DNA of 14,529 bases, from assembly GCA_049513055.1 (NCBI GenBank), contig JBEKWN010000081.1, forward strand, positions 1 to 14,529. Direction: 5' to 3'. Positions 14,139 to 14,529 of this stretch are shown here, piece after piece (the stretch's first letter is position 1; each line of letters starts with the position of its first letter). Source of the stretch: UBA1163 sp049513055 (GTDB lineage: Bacteria; Desulfobacterota; BSN033; UBA1163). The translations under genes and the position numbers were made by a program. A model generated the notes under the pieces. The model saw nothing but the letters and a program-made list of their open reading frames with translations. It was not told the DNA's origin and did not search any database.

Positions 14139-14411
14139 GTGAATTTCGGCCTTGGCTTTCAAGCTACGGTTCCGTACGGTATAAAGCTATATATTGGACC
14201 CTATGCCCATTATTCGGAAGCCAAGGTATCTCTGTCCGCGAACATCCCGGGTCTTAATTCTGATACAGGGAACGTTAGGGTTCATAACAAGACAAACATA
14301 GGGGGATTTACAGGGGTCGACGTACCCCTCGCCAAGGGATTTCATCTGAATGTGGAAGGGCAATATTCCGAAAGGTTCTCTGTTGGGGTTGCAGTTACCT
14401 ATTCATATTGA
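14139..14411 (+). CDS. C-terminal fragment of a beta-barrel outer-membrane protein (probable pseudogene)
   Basis: The 90 residues from GTG 14139 read as alternating outer-membrane strands: GLGFQATVPYGIKLYIGPYAHYSEAKVSL, a Gly/Asn turn, NKTNIGGFTGVDVPLAKGFHLNVEGQYSERFSVGVAVTYSY. The last residue is Tyr after alternating hydrophobics, the usual C-terminal signal for barrel insertion. The same frame is open and still protein-like a little further up (TTELKVKNLWDV from about 14106), but no start, ribosome binding site or signal peptide exists there, and the DUF362 gene ends at 14092. A protein made from the GTG could not be exported. It is therefore best seen as the 3' end of a gene whose front part was lost or moved. 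Confidence 0.65.
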   Translation: MNFGLGFQATVPYGIKLYIGPYAHYSEAKVSLSANIPGLNSDTGNVRVHNKTNIGGFTGVDVPLAKGFHLNVEGQYSERFSVGVAVTYSY

Positions 14412-14417
14412 CCCCCT

Positions 14418-14444
14418 CCCCATTGTCAAGACAAAAAATGGGGG
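14418..14444 (+). terminator. Hairpin after the beta-barrel fragment, weak terminator candidate
   Basis: CCCCATT (14418-14424) pairs with AATGGGG (14437-14443) across a 12-base loop, starting seven bases after the stop. The sequence after it (TACATTTGG) is not a real T-tract, so termination efficiency is doubtful. Its survival fits a formerly complete outer-membrane protein gene. The last 85 bases of the window hold nothing recognisable. Confidence 0.4.
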
Positions 14445-14529
14445 TACATTTGGTGCATAGTCTGACAAGCCTGCCCTAGGTTTAGGGGGATCGGCTGCTT
14501 GAAATAGACCTCATAAGGGGTTCGGTTCC

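Overview
The window looks like a piece of a chromosome from an anaerobic or microaerophilic Gram-negative bacterium, most likely a member of the Desulfobacterota (the old Deltaproteobacteria). A glycyl radical enzyme with its activase implies life without oxygen. A periplasmic HtrA/Deg protease and a beta-barrel fragment ending in an aromatic residue imply an outer membrane. A very large zinc-ribbon/cyclase/ATPase/TPR protein is a type often found in many copies in that phylum. The lineage is an inference; there is no rRNA or other marker gene. All convincing genes are on the + strand.

Left part (1-2900): a small secreted beta-rich protein of unknown function (309-731) with its own promoter and terminator; a Do-family serine protease with two PDZ domains (1036-2499) behind a near-consensus sigma70-type promoter; and a short unrecognised reading frame (2588-2872) that may be a gene remnant.

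Middle part (2900-8765): a 1121-residue class III nucleotidyl cyclase fused to a double zinc ribbon, an AAA-type ATPase and TPR-like repeats (3141-6506). A decayed copy of the last codons of such a gene, with two in-frame stops, lies at 6738-6800. Next is a cobalamin-binding radical SAM protein that stands alone (6848-8425). A 340-base gap follows, with a perfect hairpin and, at 8667-8755, an upstream region resembling the one before the cyclase gene.

Right part (8766-14092): a compact operon. A 51-codon frame with a TPR-like tail overlaps, by ATGA, the start of a glycyl radical enzyme (8918-11467). An SCP2-like putative lipid-binding protein (11518-12003), the radical SAM glycyl radical activase (12010-12945) and a DUF362 protein without ferredoxin cysteines (12980-14092) follow. 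The activase would install a glycyl radical at Gly808 of the enzyme, which then uses Cys470 to attack a substrate that cannot be named from sequence. The SCP2-like partner suggests a hydrophobic substrate or product. This four-gene set is the best candidate in the window for an undescribed system. After it lies the orphan C-terminal end of a beta-barrel outer-membrane protein (about 14106-14411), so the operon's right edge looks like a recombination junction.

No tRNA, rRNA, CRISPR array, transposase or integrase gene was recognised.
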